A stretch of 64,000 nt of DNA from JANSWP01 sp041941305 (GTDB lineage Bacteria > Bacteroidota > Bacteroidia > Chitinophagales > Saprospiraceae), in assembly GCA_041941305.1 (NCBI GenBank), contig JBGTQJ010000051.1, positions 4,004-68,003 on the forward strand, read 5' to 3'. The notes under the pieces are model-generated. The model was not told the origin of the DNA. It saw only the letters and a list, made by a program, of their open reading frames with translations, and made no database searches. This document shows, in pieces, positions 62,478-64,000 of the stretch. The translations under genes and the position numbers were made by a program. The first letter of the stretch is position 1. Each line of letters begins with the position of its first letter.

Positions 62478-63656
62478 ATGAAAATAACCAGCTTATTACT
62501 TTTTGTATTACTGGGGCTGCTTGCCTGCAATCCTCCTTCCAAGTTAGCCGAATCTGGCAATTATGATCAGGCTATCAATCAAGCCATTTCCAAACTACGG
62601 GGGAAAAAGAAAAAGAAAGCCGAACATGTAGCAGCACTTGAAAAGGCATTTAAAAAAGCTACCCAAAGAGATATGGCAGAAGCGGAAAGCTTGAAAAAAG
62701 AAGGGCAGGAAGAAAATTGGGTACGGGTATATAAATTGTATTTAGCCATCAAAACGCGCCAAAGAAAAATTGAACCGCTATTACCCTTATATGATGAAAA
62801 TGGTAAAAAGGCAGAATTTAAGTTTGTCAGGGTGGAGGAATTGGAGCGCGAATCCAAATCTAAAGTAGTTTCCTTTTATTACGACCATGCCCGTGACTTA
62901 TTGGAGGAAGCAGAAAAAGGCAACCGCTTTGCTGCTCGTGAAGCCTATGACGAATTGAAAAGGATTGATGAATTCTATGAAGATTATCGAGATAAAGATG
63001 AGTTGAAGGAAATTGCGAGAGAATTGGGTACCACTCATGTCCTTTTCAAAATGGAAAACAATACCAATCAAATTATTCCAGAGGGTTTTGAAGATGAAAT
63101 TAGACGTATGAGTGTGGCTGATCTTGGTAGTACCTGGAAAAAATTCTATTCGAATCCTAAAGCCAAAAGAGATTTTGATTATTTGGTGTTGATGAATCTA
63201 TTGGATATGGACGTGAGCCGGGAATCTGAAAAGGAACGGGAGTATGTAGACGACAAAGAAATTGAAGATGGATTCCAATATGTTCTGGATGAAAATGGAA
63301 ACGTGATGAAAGACACGGCTGGCAATGATATTAAAGTTGCCAAAGTGAAGATCATTAAAGCGACCGTTTTTGAAATTTACCAACATAAAGCTGCCAGGGT
63401 AGGAGGGCGTCTCGAATATTTCAATAATAAAACCAGAGACATTATCAAAACAGACCCGGTCGGGGTTGAAGCAGTATTCGAAAATTATGCCTCAAGGTTT
63501 GAAGGAGATGAAAGAGCCTTGACAGAGGAATCCAAAAAGCGGATAGGCAACAAGCCCGTTCCGTTTCCAAGTGATGAAATATTACTAATGGATGCTGCCA
63601 ACAAATTGAAATCGGCGATTCGAAGGCAGATAAAGAATTTTAAGGGGATTAAGTAA
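62478..63656 (+). CDS. Lipoprotein of unknown function
   Basis: A 392-residue protein with lipobox LLACN (Cys at residue 17). Rich in Lys, Glu and Asp and largely helical: a basic stretch KKKKKAEHVAALEKAFKKAT near 44-63, then TPR-like helices (YYDHARDLLEEAEKGNRFAARE). A possible fold of two alpha/beta parts in the second half (THVLFKMENNTNQIIPE, VAKVKIIKATVFEIYQHKA). No family recognised. It is preceded by P1 and P2 elements and followed by the repeat at the end of the window. Confidence 0.8.
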   Translation: MKITSLLLFVLLGLLACNPPSKLAESGNYDQAINQAISKLRGKKKKKAEHVAALEKAFKKATQRDMAEAESLKKEGQEENWVRVYKLYLAIKTRQRKIEPLLPLYDENGKKAEFKFVRVEELERESKSKVVSFYYDHARDLLEEAEKGNRFAAREAYDELKRIDEFYEDYRDKDELKEIARELGTTHVLFKMENNTNQIIPEGFEDEIRRMSVADLGSTWKKFYSNPKAKRDFDYLVLMNLLDMDVSRESEKEREYVDDKEIEDGFQYVLDENGNVMKDTAGNDIKVAKVKIIKATVFEIYQHKAARVGGRLEYFNNKTRDIIKTDPVGVEAVFENYASRFEGDERALTEESKKRIGNKPVPFPSDEILLMDAANKLKSAIRRQIKNFKGIK

Positions 63657-63739
63657 ATTAAAGTACTCTGCATAGGACGAGGTTAGAGCTGAAGGGTCTG
63701 TATCATGGGTCAAATTTCTGATAGACTTGCCAAATTTTG

Positions 63740-63968
63740 CCCTGCCCTTATTCCCCAGCGCTGTTAAGTTCTATCGAAAATTGCCCTCGCAGTCCTCTTA
63801 GCCTCTGTAATAAGCCGAGTCTCTCGCCAGTGGGAGGAGATGAGTGAGGACTCGGCTGCAAGATTTGAAGCCACCACCTCCCTATCGGAGACATGGTTTG
63901 TTACGCATTTTAGAACCAATCAACCCTGCCACCGGAGGGGGACTAAGGGCAGGGCTGTTAAGTTCTAT
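63740..63968. repeat. Large palindromic element with flanking direct repeats
   Basis: CCCTGCCCTTA (63740-63750) and its exact complement (63944-63954) bound the element; GCTGTTAAGTTCTAT occurs at 63760-63774 and again at 63954-63968. Inside, GCCGAGTCTCTCGC and GGACTCGGC (63813-63857) match the palindromic insert in the GT39 gene (43157-43267). 63657-63739 and 63969-64000 show nothing definite except AAAATGT units at the end. Confidence 0.7.
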
Positions 63969-64000
63969 TATTGAAAGTCAAAATGTAAAATGTAAAATGA

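Overview
The window reads as a chromosomal segment of a Bacteroidota bacterium, most likely from the Saprospiria (Saprospiraceae-like). The evidence is type IX secretion C-terminal sorting domains, SprB repeats, a TPR-fused histidine kinase, DUF3667 and DUF5916 proteins, a futalosine-pathway menaquinone gene, TAnnTTTG promoter elements and AT-leaning intergenic DNA. Genus is inference. No rRNA, tRNA, CRISPR array, intact insertion sequence or prophage was found.

Layout. 1-1.5 kb: FucP-type sugar symporter. 1.5-7.3 kb: a minus-strand light and carotenoid cluster (MerR/B12-type photoreceptor-repressor, crtI, crtB, photolyase, crtZ, small TPR protein). 7.4-16.4 kb: thioredoxin lipid-envelope protein, a BTRD1-like secreted protein, a large subtilase secreted by T9SS, hydrolase, envelope protein. 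16.6-25.1 kb: fumarylacetoacetase, a lipoprotein methyltransferase, a broken serine protease beside a TPR remnant, two ExbD proteins, hydrolase, gpsA, DUF3667. 25.3-35 kb: TPR histidine kinase, an AT-rich three-gene envelope operon of unknown function, and a ten-SprB-repeat adhesin. 35.5-43.8 kb: NHL propeller, degraded ATPase, PadR plus MacB-type permease, two envelope glycosyltransferases. 43.8-48.1 kb: three tandem paralogous outer-membrane proteins. 48.5-64 kb: DoxX, a two-component system, a giant T9SS type B protein, mgsA, DUF5916 barrel, mqnD, RluA synthase, hydroxyacyl-CoA dehydrogenase and a lipoprotein.

How genes work together. In the carotenoid cluster the regulator has the W-x9-EH and ExHxxG cobalamin signatures of CarH/LitR photoreceptors. 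The gap between it and crtI carries four TTGTTTA half-sites, two of them as a perfect inverted repeat. This supports light-induced pigment and DNA-repair expression. PadR and the permease form a usual regulator-exporter pair, and the sensor at 49 kb pairs with the response regulator at 50 kb.

The most unusual property of the window is its intergenic DNA. At least five families of palindromic elements occur, several in more than one copy. There are also about ten short-period tandem repeats, many of which fold back on themselves. One palindromic family has also entered two glycosyltransferase reading frames in frame. The best candidates for something undescribed are these elements, the three-gene operon at 27.5-31 kb whose products all appear to contain a FlgO/CsgG-like domain, and the triplicated, internally duplicated outer-membrane proteins. 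All functional statements come from reading the sequence and recalling family signatures; no searches were run.
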